Part shown: positions 48,210-56,718 of the stretch, one piece after another
How positions within the stretch are numbered: the stretch's first letter is position 1
How the letters are laid out: every line of letters starts with the position of its first letter
Assembly: GCA_024235695.1 (NCBI GenBank)
Contig: JACKLX010000008.1
Location: 62,001 to 126,000, forward strand
Length of the DNA stretch: 64,000 nt
Origin: Accumulibacter sp.
GTDB lineage: Bacteria > Pseudomonadota > Gammaproteobacteria > Burkholderiales > Rhodocyclaceae
Direction: 5' to 3'
Made by a program: the position numbers and the translations under genes
Notes under the pieces: model-generated
Told to the model about the DNA's origin: nothing
Seen by the model: the letters and a program-made list of their open reading frames with translations, nothing else
Databases searched by the model: none

Positions 48210-48682
48210 GCTGCGCCAACGATGGCTTGGCCGGCGCGCGGGCCGGGGGTTTGCGAGAAGGCTGCGGTGGGGGTGAAGACGATCACCGTCAGATCTGCGG
48301 GCGAATAGGCGTGAATGGTGCGAACCGCAATCTCGGAGACTCCTTCCGGCAGGACTTCGCACAGGAAGGCTTCGGTATGGCGCTCGATCAGCGTCAGGTC
48401 GGTGGTGTCGAAAGCGCTGGTCTGCGCATCGCTGCCCTTCAGCTGCAGCGTCCGGTTGCTGCTCGGCAGGCTGAAAACGGCGGCGACGCGGCCGTTCTCG
48501 GCGATGTTGGCGACGACGGCGCGTGCCTGGCTGGCGCGCACGAAGATCGCCACCCGTTGTCCGCCATCGACCAGCTTGCAACCCAGTGCGCGCACGTTGT
48601 TCGGCACGCGGTCGGCACCGCAGCTGGCGAGGCTGATGGCGACACCGGTCTGAATGAAGGCGGCGTTGTCGTGATCGATCAT
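48206..48682 (-). CDS. Pyridoxamine 5'-phosphate oxidase-like (split-barrel) protein
   Basis: 158 residues. The N-terminal FIQTGVAISLASCGADRVPNNVRALG is split-barrel-like (quoted in full only to residue 20 of the stretch: FIQTGVAISLASCGADRVPN), with VAIFVRASQARAVVANIAENGRVA as the flavin-binding half. Related to general-stress FMN-binding proteins. It is directly coupled to the GAF fusion protein (GTGA overlap), suggesting a shared pathway or hetero-complex. ATG 48682 is chosen because it begins the conserved fold; upstream in-frame sequence lacks homology. Confidence 0.8.
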   Translation of the reverse strand: MIDHDNAAFIQTGVAISLASCGADRVPNNVRALGCKLVDGGQRVAIFVRASQARAVVANIAENGRVAAVFSLPSSNRTLQLKGSDAQTSAFDTTDLTLIERHTEAFLCEVLPEGVSEIAVRTIHAYSPADLTVIVFTPTAAFSQTPGPRAGQAIVGAA

Positions 48683-48964
48683 CGTTGTTCCGATCGGGCC
48701 GTTGACGGGACGATTGTAACGGGTCTCGAGTGCCGCCAGTAGGCGCCATCTTTCCGCCAGTGCGCTGGCGAGCCGATCGCGGCGTCGATCATCGCGACGT
48801 CCCGCCGGGTTTGGGCGATAATGATCAGCCTCAGGTCGCACGGGTTGGCAACCTGCTGTCCGCCAGCGCTTGCCGCCGCACGCCTGGACGTCCGTGCGCT
48901 GCCCGCGTTGTCCGTGAAGGCAGGGTGGCAGCTTCGACCAGAACCGACTTGTGGCTGAAACCCG

Positions 48965-49993
48965 ATGGATCCTCTGACCCACGCACTGCTCGGCGCGAGC
49001 GCCGCGCAAGTCGCCCTCGGCCCGCGCCTCGGTCGCCGGGCGTGGCTGCTCGGCGCCGTTGGCGGCCTGTTGCCTGACGCCGACGTCCTGATCAGGAGTT
49101 CTGCCGACCCCTTGCTGGCCATCCAGTATCACCGCCATTTCACGCACGCACTGGCCTTCGTCCCGATCGGCGGCCTTGTCGCGGCGTCGCCGTGGCTGGC
49201 GCAGACACAACATCGCCAGAACTGGCGACCGATCCTTGCTGCGACGACCATCGGCTATGCCACGCATGCCTTGCTCGACGCGTGCACCAATTACGGAACG
49301 CATCTGCTGTGGCCATTCTCGTCGCTGCGCGTCGCCTGGCACTGGATTACGACCATCGGCCCGCCGCTGACCCTGACCTTGCTGGTCGGGCTGATCGTCG
49401 CCGTCCGGCGGCGCTCCCGCTTGCCGGCGGCTGTGGCGCTGCTGCTCGGCCTCGCCTACGTCGGAACGGCTGCCTGGCAGCGCGAGCGCGCGCTTCAAGT
49501 ACAGTCGCTGATCGCTGCCGCCCGCGGCCATCGCGTGGAGCGCGCCGAGATGTTCCCGACGGTCGGCAACCCGCTGCTCTGGCGATCGGTCTATCAATCG
49601 CAAGGAACTCTGTACACCGACCGCCTGCGCATCGTCGGCGCCGACACGACGCGCTGGCAGGAGGGCAGCACGGTCGAACTGCTGTTGGAGAAGGACCTGT
49701 CGCCACAGGCCAGGGATGACGCACGCGTTCGTCGCGATTTCGCGCGCTTCAGCTATTTCTCTGCCGGCTGGATCGCGCGCGCCAGCGCCGATCCGAGCGT
49801 CATCGGCGACGCTCGCTACTCGCTGCGTAGCGATCGCTTCGAACCGATCTGGGGAGTCCGATTTCATCCCGGTGCGGTCGCGCCGACCGAGTGGGTCGAT
49901 CGCACCGCCAGCAACCGCGTTCCGGTCGGCGAGCTGTGGCGCGAGATCAGCGGCACCGCCGGCGGCTACATCGCAGTGCCGCGGGCGCGCTGA
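48965..49993 (+). CDS. Membrane-bound metal-dependent hydrolase, YdjM/DUF457 family
   Basis: 342 residues. N-terminal MDPLTHALLGASAAQ, then GGLLPDADVL and HRHFTHAL give the H...D.D...HR...TH metal-binding pattern of the DUF457/YdjM family, followed by YATHALLDACTNYGT. About five membrane segments to residue 165, then a soluble C-terminal domain of about 175 residues. Family members are LexA-regulated in E. coli (YdjM); no LexA box was identified here. Function unknown, possibly phospholipase-like hydrolase. The 282-bp gap to the divergent PNPOx-like gene contains no gene. Confidence 0.85.
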   Translation: MDPLTHALLGASAAQVALGPRLGRRAWLLGAVGGLLPDADVLIRSSADPLLAIQYHRHFTHALAFVPIGGLVAASPWLAQTQHRQNWRPILAATTIGYATHALLDACTNYGTHLLWPFSSLRVAWHWITTIGPPLTLTLLVGLIVAVRRRSRLPAAVALLLGLAYVGTAAWQRERALQVQSLIAAARGHRVERAEMFPTVGNPLLWRSVYQSQGTLYTDRLRIVGADTTRWQEGSTVELLLEKDLSPQARDDARVRRDFARFSYFSAGWIARASADPSVIGDARYSLRSDRFEPIWGVRFHPGAVAPTEWVDRTASNRVPVGELWREISGTAGGYIAVPRAR

Positions 49994-50179
49994 AAACGGT
50001 TTGCAGCCAGAAGGTCGCGATCACGGCTGACGCTTTCGCGGACCTGCGGGTGTGGCCGGTGTACTTGCCCGGTCTACGGCTGGCGGGGCGGAAACCGGCT
50101 GCCTTGGCGATCGCGCTGGCCGCTCGGGCGAGATATCGTTCAACGGCTCGCGCTGCGGCGAGCTTTCCGTCGACAACAG

Positions 50180-50210
50180 GAGCAGGGCGGGGAAAAGCCC
50201 GGCCCTGCTC
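50180..50210. terminator. Strong hairpin between convergent genes
   Basis: A perfect 9-bp stem GAGCAGGGC / GCCCTGCTC (50180-50188 with 50202-50210) with GGGG...GCCC inside lies between the convergent DUF457 and PEP-CTERM genes. No T-run follows on either strand, so it may act with Rho or only stabilise transcript ends. Confidence 0.45.
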
Positions 50211-50232
50211 GTCGGATCCCGGTTCTTCGAGG

Positions 50233-51045
50233 CTAAGCGTTCGGTGAAGGTGTTGCGCGCCTTGCGGCCAAACCGAGCAACGACAGGCTCAGTCCGATCA
50301 GGACGAGAGTGCCGGGTTCGGGTACTTCCACTTTGACACTATCCCAGGCATTCCACGCGGCGACCGCCAGGCCGGTTGTCGGATCGATGGGAAACGGCTG
50401 GCTCTGCATCCCCGACTCGTTGAAACGCATCGCAACCACTTTCGTGATGTCGAAGAGCGGATCGCTCCAATAGAAGGAAAACGGGTTCTGCAGGCCGAGA
50501 TTCGGGCTGATCCAGAAGGTATCCCACAGATTGGCCGGGCCAAAGCGGAACCATCCCCGGGAACGTCCATTGACATCCATCAATTCGAGCGACAGGTCCC
50601 AGACACCACGCGGCGGATAGACGGAGAAATGAATCATGCTGCTGCCGCTGCCCAGGTTAACCGGCGTGCTGCCAAGCGGATCGAAGCGATAGTCCCACCA
50701 GGCGATGGCAAGGGCGTCGTTCGACGGCAGATCCCAGGACATCACCAGGGTGTTGTCGATCACCGTCGCCTGCGGGTCGCTGACGCCATCGAAATCAGGC
50801 GTCAGCCGGGCGGCCTCAACGGCCAGCGGGACCCCTTGCGGCAGGTAGAATTGCAGTGCCGCGTCGGTCAGATTTGCGCCGGCGGTTGACGGCACGATGT
50901 TGCCCGCCGCGATCGCCTGTTGCCAGGACCCGGCGGTGGGGATGTCAACCAGGATGGTCGCGCCTGCCCTTGCCGAGGAGAGGATCGCCAGGGCGGCGAT
51001 AAGGATGCCAAGGCATCTCTTGATGGGCGTCTGCTTGTCAGTCAT
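50233..51045 (-). CDS. PEP-CTERM protein
   Basis: 270 residues. Signal peptide (CLGILIAALAILSSARAGA, then TILVD) and a C-terminal sorting signal VEVPEPGTLVLIGLSLSLLG with an Arg-rich end (LAARRATPSPNA): the Pro-Glu-Pro, hydrophobic helix, Arg pattern recognised by exosortase. The body is a beta-rich domain with no recognised enzyme fold (FYLPQGVPLAVEAARLTP, then YPPRGVWDLSLELMD). Exported, cleaved and likely surface or matrix associated. AGGAGG precedes ATG 51045. Upstream lies a near-consensus sigma-54 promoter (51265-51280) and a shared upstream motif (51356-51372). Confidence 0.9.
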   Translation of the reverse strand: MTDKQTPIKRCLGILIAALAILSSARAGATILVDIPTAGSWQQAIAAGNIVPSTAGANLTDAALQFYLPQGVPLAVEAARLTPDFDGVSDPQATVIDNTLVMSWDLPSNDALAIAWWDYRFDPLGSTPVNLGSGSSMIHFSVYPPRGVWDLSLELMDVNGRSRGWFRFGPANLWDTFWISPNLGLQNPFSFYWSDPLFDITKVVAMRFNESGMQSQPFPIDPTTGLAVAAWNAWDSVKVEVPEPGTLVLIGLSLSLLGLAARRATPSPNA

Positions 51046-51264
51046 TGGTCTGCCTCCTGTATGTTGCTCACGAAAGCATCGAGCGGTTTGACCGGGCCGC
51101 AGGCAAGAGACCAGCTTGTCTGCTTGTGTCTGCTTGCGAGCCGCGGCGCCCTGCCGGGAACGCCACCTGGTCGTTCTGTGGGCGCTTGCCGGTCACGCTC
51201 CATTCCGGTTGGCTGGCTGGCCCCCTGCGGCCACCACGCCAGCGTGTAAACCGTACTTAAATCA

Positions 51265-51280
51265 AGCAACAATCGCGCCA
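51265..51280 (-). promoter_or_regulatory. Sigma-54 (RpoN) promoter of the PEP-CTERM gene
   Basis: On the minus strand TGGCGCGATTGTTGCT matches the -24/-12 consensus TGGCACG-N4-TTGCW at 11 of 12 defined positions, including the essential GG and GC with correct 10-bp spacing. It predicts a start near 51253 and a leader of about 205 nt. Confidence 0.75.
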
Positions 51281-51355
51281 AGAAAAGAAACCAATCGAAA
51301 AATCATGCGGTTATCGCAACCGGCTAGAACCTGGCGATGTTTCCGCGCCAACAAC

Positions 51356-51372
51356 TGTAAGAAATTCCGACA
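51356..51372 (-). promoter_or_regulatory. Putative enhancer (upstream activator) site, shared motif copy 1
   Basis: On the minus strand TGTCGGAATTTCTTACA, continuing with GT, matches the site before the repeat protein (62159-62177) at 15 of 19 positions. It lies 76-92 bp upstream of the sigma-54 promoter, the usual distance for an enhancer-binding protein such as PrsR. Confidence 0.6.
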
Positions 51373-51891
51373 CTTCCATGGCGACAGTCGGTGTTATATC
51401 AGCGCCAGATGCCACTCCTGCCGCTGCGACGGCGGCGCGTTTGCCGGTGGCAAATTGACGGAAGCGAAGAAGACGTGCTCGACCTTGCTTACCTGGCCAT
51501 TTTCCCCTGCCGAGCGTCGCGGCGAGTTCCCTGTCCGCTTGCGAGCCGCTTCTTGGCGCACCAACGGAAGCATCGCTGACCACCTGCCGTCGCTTTCGTG
51601 AGCGGGCGACGGTGTGGCTGTTGCGACCGGCCGATCATCAATGCCCCGGGGATCCGCGTCAGTGCCTTGGCGAGCGGACGGCAGCCGTTGGCTTGCTGGC
51701 GGTCGGCGTGCGCGCCGACCGGCTGCTCCCCGAATGGTGATGCTTGTTGGGCTGGAATGGGGGAAAATCGGCGAGGTGACTGCGATCGCATGCGTCAGCC
51801 CTGCTTCCCACGGCCTGGCCTGATTTCGTATCCTGGCGGCGTGCCACGGATGTGCGTAAGTGCAGTCGAACTTGATTGAAATGGAGGCGAA

Positions 51892-52422
51892 ATGGACAGC
51901 AACTCTTCAGTAGGGCGACGCGGGCTGCTGGTTTTCAGCACCCTGCTTGTTGTCGCGTGTGCCGGTTACAGCGGCGCCAATCTCAAGCCGGGCGTGTCGA
52001 CCTTGCCCGAAGTCGTAGCCTCGATGGGCCAGCCGGCGATGTCCTGGACGAATCCGGATGGCAGCGAACAACTGGCTTACCCGCGCGGCTCGGGGGGGAC
52101 ACAGACGTTCATGGCGTATGTCGGGCCGGATGGCAAACTGCAGCGCATCGAAAAAGTGCTGAACCAGGAGCATTTTGCGCGTGTCCGGCCGGGAATGAGC
52201 AAGGACGAGGTGCTGCGCATCCTCGGTCCGTCGGGATCGCTATGGACCCAGTTCTACGCGCGGAGCAATCAGCTCGCCTGGTCGTGGCTGTTCTGCAACA
52301 GCTGGAATGCCGAGGAGTTCTTTGACGTCATGTTCGACGCCAGCACCGGTATCGTGCATTCGACCGGGCAGCACCCGAACCTGGCGGGGCCTGACGGCGT
52401 GCAGCCGCGTTGCGGGCAATGA
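51892..52422 (+). CDS. BamE/SmpA-like lipoprotein
   Basis: 176 residues. Signal with lipobox LLVVAC (Cys23), so a lipoprotein. Two BamE-like repeats: LKPGVSTLPEVVASMGQPAM and FARVRPGMSKDEVLRILGPS, each with the G.s..ev...lG.P pattern of the SmpA/OmlA fold. BamE itself is about 113 residues and carries one such unit, so this is a longer, duplicated relative rather than BamE proper. Role in outer-membrane assembly is possible but not shown. GGAGG precedes ATG 51892. Confidence 0.8.
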   Translation: MDSNSSVGRRGLLVFSTLLVVACAGYSGANLKPGVSTLPEVVASMGQPAMSWTNPDGSEQLAYPRGSGGTQTFMAYVGPDGKLQRIEKVLNQEHFARVRPGMSKDEVLRILGPSGSLWTQFYARSNQLAWSWLFCNSWNAEEFFDVMFDASTGIVHSTGQHPNLAGPDGVQPRCGQ

Positions 52423-52580
52423 CCAGCATGCTGGATGACCTGCCGGGCGGGCGAGTCGCGGCGCTCGACGGTTGGCGAGGCTTCTTGAAGCTCCGACGCG
52501 TCGACGCCCGCACACTTCCGGCAAGCGCCCGATCGGCGGTCATCGGGCATTCGGCGGCGGGCTAGCGAAGGACTTGTTGC

Positions 52581-53792
52581 TCAGTCCGGTCGTTCCTGCG
52601 GCTCGTCGGTCAAGGCCAGTTCGCCCTGACGTGGCGACTGCCGATCCGGCGCCGCGCCGCGTGTCGACAGCGCGCTGACGCGCACGCCGAGCAGCCGCAG
52701 CCTGCGGTCGAGCGGAACCCGCCGCAGGCATTCGCCGGCCGCGCGGCGGATCGTTTGCGGATCGCCGGTGGCGGTGGCCAGCGTCAGGTCGCGGGTCAGG
52801 GTCTGAAAGTCGGCAAAACGCAGCTTGATGCCGACCGTGCGTCCCAGGCAGTCCTTGCGTCGCAGGTCTTCGGCGACACGCGCGCACAGGCTGCTGAAGA
52901 TGCCGCTCAGCGTCTCGCGATCGTGGCGTGGATGCAGGTCGCGGTCGAAGGTCGTTTCGCGACTGATCGACTTCGGGTCCGACGATGTGACCAGCGGTCG
53001 GTCGTCGACGCCGTGTGCCGCCGCGTGCAGCCAGCTGCCATAACTCCGGCCGAAGTGCTGCCGCAGCAGGCTCGCGTCGACCGCGGCCAGTTCGCCGATG
53101 CGGTGGATGCCGAGCGTCGCCAGGCGGTCGCCGGCCTTCGGGCCGATGCCGTTGATCTTGCGCACCGGCAGCGGCCAGATCCGTGCCGCGACATCGGCGC
53201 TGCCAAGTACCGTCAGACCGTCCGGCTTGTCGAGGTCCGAAGCGATCTTGGCGAGCAGCTTGTTGGCCGCGACGCCGATCGAGCACGACAGGCCCGTCGC
53301 CTCGCGGACCGCGTCCTTGATGCTCTGCGCCAGCGGTCGGGTGGCGTCGGGCAGGGCAGCGAGGTCGATGTATATTTCATCGATGCCGCGGTCTTCGATC
53401 TGCGGCGCGATCTGCGCGACCGCCGCCTTGAACAGCCGCGAGTAGTGGCGATAGGCGGCAAAATCGACCGGCAGCAGAATCGCCTCCGGCGCCAGCCGGG
53501 CTGCTTTCATGATTCCCGTCGCCGAGAAGACGCCGAGTGCGCGCGCCTCGTAGGTCGCGGTGGTGACGACGCCGCGGCCGACGTAGTCGCGCAACCTGGC
53601 GAAACGGCGGCCGCCGTCGGCGAGCGCCAGCGGTTGCTGTTCGCGGCTGCCGCCGATCACCACCGGCAGGCCACGCAGTTCCGGGTAGCGCAGCAATTCG
53701 ACCGACGCGTAGAAAGCGTCCATGTCGAGATGGGCGACGCGGCGTGCCGGTGGCTCTGCCGACCGCTCCGGGGCGGTACCGTCGAGCTTCAA
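52581..53792 (-). CDS. dinB: DNA polymerase IV (Y-family)
   Basis: 403 residues. Catalytic carboxylates are in AHLDMDAFYASVE (Asp23, Asp25) and DRGIDEIYIDL; SIGVAANKLLAKIASD is the palm motif; NGIGPKAGDRLATLGI is the thumb HhH motif. Translesion polymerase induced by damage. No ATG precedes the conserved start; a TTG at 53792 overlaps the TGA of the NamZ gene (TTGA), giving correct length. The C-terminus ends with a QGELALTDEP stretch, which resembles a beta-clamp-binding motif (QGELAL-like). Confidence 0.9.
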   Translation of the reverse strand: MKLDGTAPERSAEPPARRVAHLDMDAFYASVELLRYPELRGLPVVIGGSREQQPLALADGGRRFARLRDYVGRGVVTTATYEARALGVFSATGIMKAARLAPEAILLPVDFAAYRHYSRLFKAAVAQIAPQIEDRGIDEIYIDLAALPDATRPLAQSIKDAVREATGLSCSIGVAANKLLAKIASDLDKPDGLTVLGSADVAARIWPLPVRKINGIGPKAGDRLATLGIHRIGELAAVDASLLRQHFGRSYGSWLHAAAHGVDDRPLVTSSDPKSISRETTFDRDLHPRHDRETLSGIFSSLCARVAEDLRRKDCLGRTVGIKLRFADFQTLTRDLTLATATGDPQTIRRAAGECLRRVPLDRRLRLLGVRVSALSTRGAAPDRQSPRQGELALTDEPQERPD

Positions 53793-55000
53793 TAGAGGAG
53801 GAACTCCTGCCGCATCCGCTCCCAGGCGTCTTCGTCGACGCGGCTCAGGGCGTCGAGGTCGGCCGGCGTCGCTGCCGGATCGTCGACCCACTCGCGCAGC
53901 AGCGGCGAGCCGTTGATCAGATCGATCGCCAGACGGTCGTTTTCGTACTCGTAGGCGAAATCGCGCCACAGCGGGTAGTCCGGGTGCAAGCGCCGCAGCG
54001 CCTTGAAGGCCAGGCATTGCAGACGCCATGGGCGAAACCAAGGGTGCTGGTAATGACCGTCGTCGACGTGGATCTGCACGCCCCGGCAGAGCCTGCCGGC
54101 GTGTTTGTGGAAAGTCGGCTCGAACCAGCATTCGCGCAGGCGGCAGCCGAGCAGCCAGTCCGGCGCCAGCGCGTCCATCGTCGCGATCAGCCGGCCGGCA
54201 TCGATATCGGGTGCGCCAAAAAGCTCCAGCGGTCGGGTCGTGCCGCGTCCTTCGGAGAGCGTCGTCCCTTCGAGCATCACCGTACCGGCGTAACAGCGGG
54301 CCATCGAGACGTTCGGCGCGTTCGGGCTGGGGTTGATCCAGCTCCGTTCGCCGGCCGGCCAGCCGTAACCGGGCGCCGCATCGGGCAGCCAGCCGTGCAT
54401 GGCGATTACCGTACAGTCGACGTCGAGGCCGAGCGTGCCGACGAACCAGTACGCCAGTTCGCCCATGGTCAGGCCATGGCGCATCGGCAGTGCGCCGGCG
54501 CCGACGAAACTCTCCCAGCCGGGGCGAAGCAGCAGTCCCTCGAGCGGCCTCCCGACCGGGTTCGGGCGATCGAGGATCCACACCGACTTGCCGTGCGTGG
54601 CCGCGGCTTCGAGCAGGTAGCGCAGGGTAGTGATGAAGGTATAGATGCGGCAGCCGAGGTCCTGCAAGTCGATCAACAGCACGTCGAAGCTGTCGATCAT
54701 CGCCGGCGTCGGGCGGCGTACCTCGCCGTACAGGCTGAATACCGGAATGCCGTGTACCGGATCGACGAAATCCGGTGATTCGATCATGTTGTCCTGCTTG
54801 TCGCCGCGCAGGCCGTGTTGCGGGCCGAAGGCAGCGGTCAGCCGCAGCTCGGGCAGCGCCGCCAGTGCGTCGAGTGCGTGTGTCAGGCGGGCGGTGACCG
54901 AAGCCGGGTGCGCGACCAGCGCCAGGCGGCGACCGTGCAGCGGTTTGCGCAGCTCGGGGTTGTTGAGCAGCCGGTCGAGGCCGAATTCGATGGCGGACAT
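53789..55000 (-). CDS. Exo-beta-N-acetylmuramidase NamZ-like (DUF1343)
   Basis: 403 residues. GLDRLLNN start, FGPQHGLRGDKQDNM, IDLQDLGCRIYTFITTL and GRGTTRPLELFGAP are characteristic of the DUF1343 family, of which B. subtilis NamZ (YbbC) cleaves terminal MurNAc from peptidoglycan fragments. No signal peptide is visible, so a cytoplasmic role in muropeptide recycling is possible. ATG 55000 has AAGGAA upstream. It sits between the DOMON-like gene (11 bp) and dinB (overlap) in one operon. Confidence 0.88.
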   Translation of the reverse strand: MSAIEFGLDRLLNNPELRKPLHGRRLALVAHPASVTARLTHALDALAALPELRLTAAFGPQHGLRGDKQDNMIESPDFVDPVHGIPVFSLYGEVRRPTPAMIDSFDVLLIDLQDLGCRIYTFITTLRYLLEAAATHGKSVWILDRPNPVGRPLEGLLLRPGWESFVGAGALPMRHGLTMGELAYWFVGTLGLDVDCTVIAMHGWLPDAAPGYGWPAGERSWINPSPNAPNVSMARCYAGTVMLEGTTLSEGRGTTRPLELFGAPDIDAGRLIATMDALAPDWLLGCRLRECWFEPTFHKHAGRLCRGVQIHVDDGHYQHPWFRPWRLQCLAFKALRRLHPDYPLWRDFAYEYENDRLAIDLINGSPLLREWVDDPAATPADLDALSRVDEDAWERMRQEFLLY

Positions 55001-55011
55001 CCAGGTTTCCT

Positions 55012-55587
55012 TCAGGCACGCACTTGCAGCGGCGCCAGTTCGAGCGTGAAGCCGTTGCGGTGGTGAAAATCGGGCAAGGCGGCAGGGTGGTGCAGCGCCC
55101 AGTAGCTGTGGCTGCCGTCGACGGTGTCGGACGCTTCGACGACGGCAGCCAGGCCGATCTGCAGCCTTGCCGTTGCTGCCGGCAAGGCGTCGGGCGGCAG
55201 CGTCGCCGCCAGTTCGAGCCGCCCCGCCGACTGCCTGGCGATGATCCGTGGCGGGCCGAGCAGCGCCGGCGTCGCGTCGCGCTGCCGGTAGCCGGCGAAC
55301 GCATAGGCGGCCCACTGCCCCGACGGTGAAAAATTGAACTCGCGGTAGGCGGGATCGCCGGCGGCGCCGACGAAGGCCTCGAAGCAGGTGTGTTGCCAAA
55401 GGCCGTCGGCGCAAGCCGCCGAGCGCGGTTCCGGGATCAGCAGGCGGGCGATGTCGCCGCGCAGGCACCAGCTGAGTTCGAGGCTACCGTCGGCGCGACG
55501 CTCAGCGTGCGCTTCGATCGTCCGCACCACCGGTGCCGGCGTCGCCGGATGCGGGCAAAGGGTCAGGGTGGATTCGCTCGGGAACAT
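55012..55587 (-). CDS. DOMON-like domain protein
   Basis: 191 residues. W..TCFE (LWQHTCFEAFVG), then YREFNFSPSGQWAAYAFAGYR, then YWALHHPAALPDFHHR match the DOMON-like family, beta-sandwich proteins possibly binding heme or sugars. No signal peptide. First gene of an operon with the NamZ-like and dinB genes, 11 bp before the former. Function is unknown. Confidence 0.82.
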   Translation of the reverse strand: MFPSESTLTLCPHPATPAPVVRTIEAHAERRADGSLELSWCLRGDIARLLIPEPRSAACADGLWQHTCFEAFVGAAGDPAYREFNFSPSGQWAAYAFAGYRQRDATPALLGPPRIIARQSAGRLELAATLPPDALPAATARLQIGLAAVVEASDTVDGSHSYWALHHPAALPDFHHRNGFTLELAPLQVRA

Positions 55588-55918
55588 TGGTCGCTTGTCG
55601 AGGCGGCAGGTCAGTAGAGGATTCTAGCCGTTTCAGCGCTGTTTCTTCCGGGCTTCGCCGCTTTCTTGCGCCGCCGGGAGCGCCCCGCAGGGGGAGCGCC
55701 CGCCGGGCGCCGCCAGGAATGCAAGAAGGCGCTTGATCGCCGCTACTCCAGGCCTACAATCAAGACTCAAGAGTGACCGCCGGCTGCTCGGTGCTTCTTG
55801 CCCAACGCGGCCTGGCCACCGTGATCGGTGGGCCGTGCGGCGGGACTTGCGGGGCCTTCGAGCCGCGCCAGGCTACGGGACAACTTGCACCGGGTGCTTC
55901 ACCTGAAAGGAGTTCGTG
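55588..55918. other. Intergenic region with promoter for the secreted protein
   Basis: 331 bp upstream of a small secreted protein gene and divergent from the DOMON-like gene. A GC-rich inverted-repeat-like patch lies at about 55670-55715. TTGATC at 55733-55738 and TACAAT at 55755-55760, spacer 16 bp, form a plausible promoter for the plus-strand gene. AAAGGAG at 55906-55912 is its ribosome binding site. No gene seen. Confidence 0.45.
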
Positions 55919-56359
55919 ATGAGAACAGTCCTCGCCGCAATTCTCCTGGTTGGCGCTTCAAGCCAGGTTCTCGGACAGCCATCGAGCGCCTTTCGCCTGA
56001 GCGATCTCCACGCCCAGGGTGCGACGCAGTTATCGAAGGATGAACTGCAGGTACTGCTTCCCGGGGCAAAGGTGGAAAGCCGCACCGTGCAGGGTTCCAC
56101 CCGGTTTTGGGAGAACTCTGCGGACGGCAGTCTGCTTGCGTCCACCGACAATCGTGGCGACGTCAGCTCGAGACGACATGCCACTGCCCGTGGGAGCTGG
56201 CAACTGGCTGACAACGGCAGCTATTGCGTCCTTCTCGAATGGAAGAGCAAGACAGAGCAATGGTGCCGATTCATCTTCAAGTCCGGCGACAGGTACTTCG
56301 CCGTGAAGTCAACGTCCGATCAATCGAGCGTCGCCCATGAACTGGCATTTTCTCGCTGA
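55919..56359 (+). CDS. Small secreted protein, DUF995-like
   Basis: 146 residues from ATG 55919 (a GTG one codon earlier is possible). Signal peptide MRTVLAAILLVGASSQVLG. Mature part has the layout of DUF995-type periplasmic proteins: LSKDELQVLLPGAKVE start, RGSWQLADNGSYCVLLEWK and WCRFIFKSGDRYFAV, with two cysteines that could pair. I do not know a function; the family assignment is tentative. Monocistronic. Confidence 0.6.
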   Translation: MRTVLAAILLVGASSQVLGQPSSAFRLSDLHAQGATQLSKDELQVLLPGAKVESRTVQGSTRFWENSADGSLLASTDNRGDVSSRRHATARGSWQLADNGSYCVLLEWKSKTEQWCRFIFKSGDRYFAVKSTSDQSSVAHELAFSR

Positions 56360-56412
56360 CATGGTCGCTTGTCACGGCGGCTTTTCCGGCGCATCGCTCC
56401 GAGCGGTCCGGG

Positions 56413-56718
56413 TCAGCAGCCGCTCAAGCCGTGCCAGCCGCAAAGCTCGCGCTTGACCCAGGCGAGCAGGATCCACAGCCCGAACATCAGGAAGAACGCC
56501 ACCAAGGGAACGAGCCGGTCGACCACGCGCCGCGGTGCGAGCTGGCGCGTCAGGCGGATCGCCGGGCGGGTGACGATCTGGAAGAGCCGGTAGATCGGAT
56601 TGCCGGTGCGACCGGCTCCCGCCAGCAGCGCCACCGCGCCTTGCCCGAGCAGGCAGAGCAGCGCGACCTCGACCAGTGCGCGCACGATCGAGACGATCAA
56701 CAGGTCGGGATGGCTCAT
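56413..56718 (-). CDS. Small membrane protein, YggT-like
   Basis: 101 residues with two hydrophobic segments (VEVALLCLLGQGAVALLAG and LVPLVAFFLMFGLWILLAW) flanking an Arg-Pro-containing loop (NPIYRLFQIVTRPAIRLTR). The loop with R-P resembles the YggT family, although YggT usually has two copies of this unit. ATG 56718 is the only reasonable start. The frame is open upstream but with no homology. Function unknown. Confidence 0.6.
   Translation of the reverse strand: MSHPDLLIVSIVRALVEVALLCLLGQGAVALLAGAGRTGNPIYRLFQIVTRPAIRLTRQLAPRRVVDRLVPLVAFFLMFGLWILLAWVKRELCGWHGLSGC

Larger units (their letters stand above)
51046..51891. other. Long intergenic region: leader, sigma-54 promoter and upstream motif of the PEP-CTERM gene
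   Basis: 846 bp between the PEP-CTERM gene (minus) and the BamE-like lipoprotein gene (plus). The minus-strand leader of about 205 nt carries a short direct repeat (GCTTGTCTGCTTGTGTCTGC on plus, near 51114-51133). Then come the sigma-54 promoter and the TGTCGG motif listed separately. From 51400 to 51891 I see no convincing gene; the short frames there lack ribosome binding sites and homology. GGAGG at 51883-51887 serves the lipoprotein gene. Confidence 0.6.

Noticed and set aside
55670-55715. GC-rich repeated patch as a terminator or mobile remnant
   Set aside because: Short, without a T-run and without terminal repeats or a transposase nearby.
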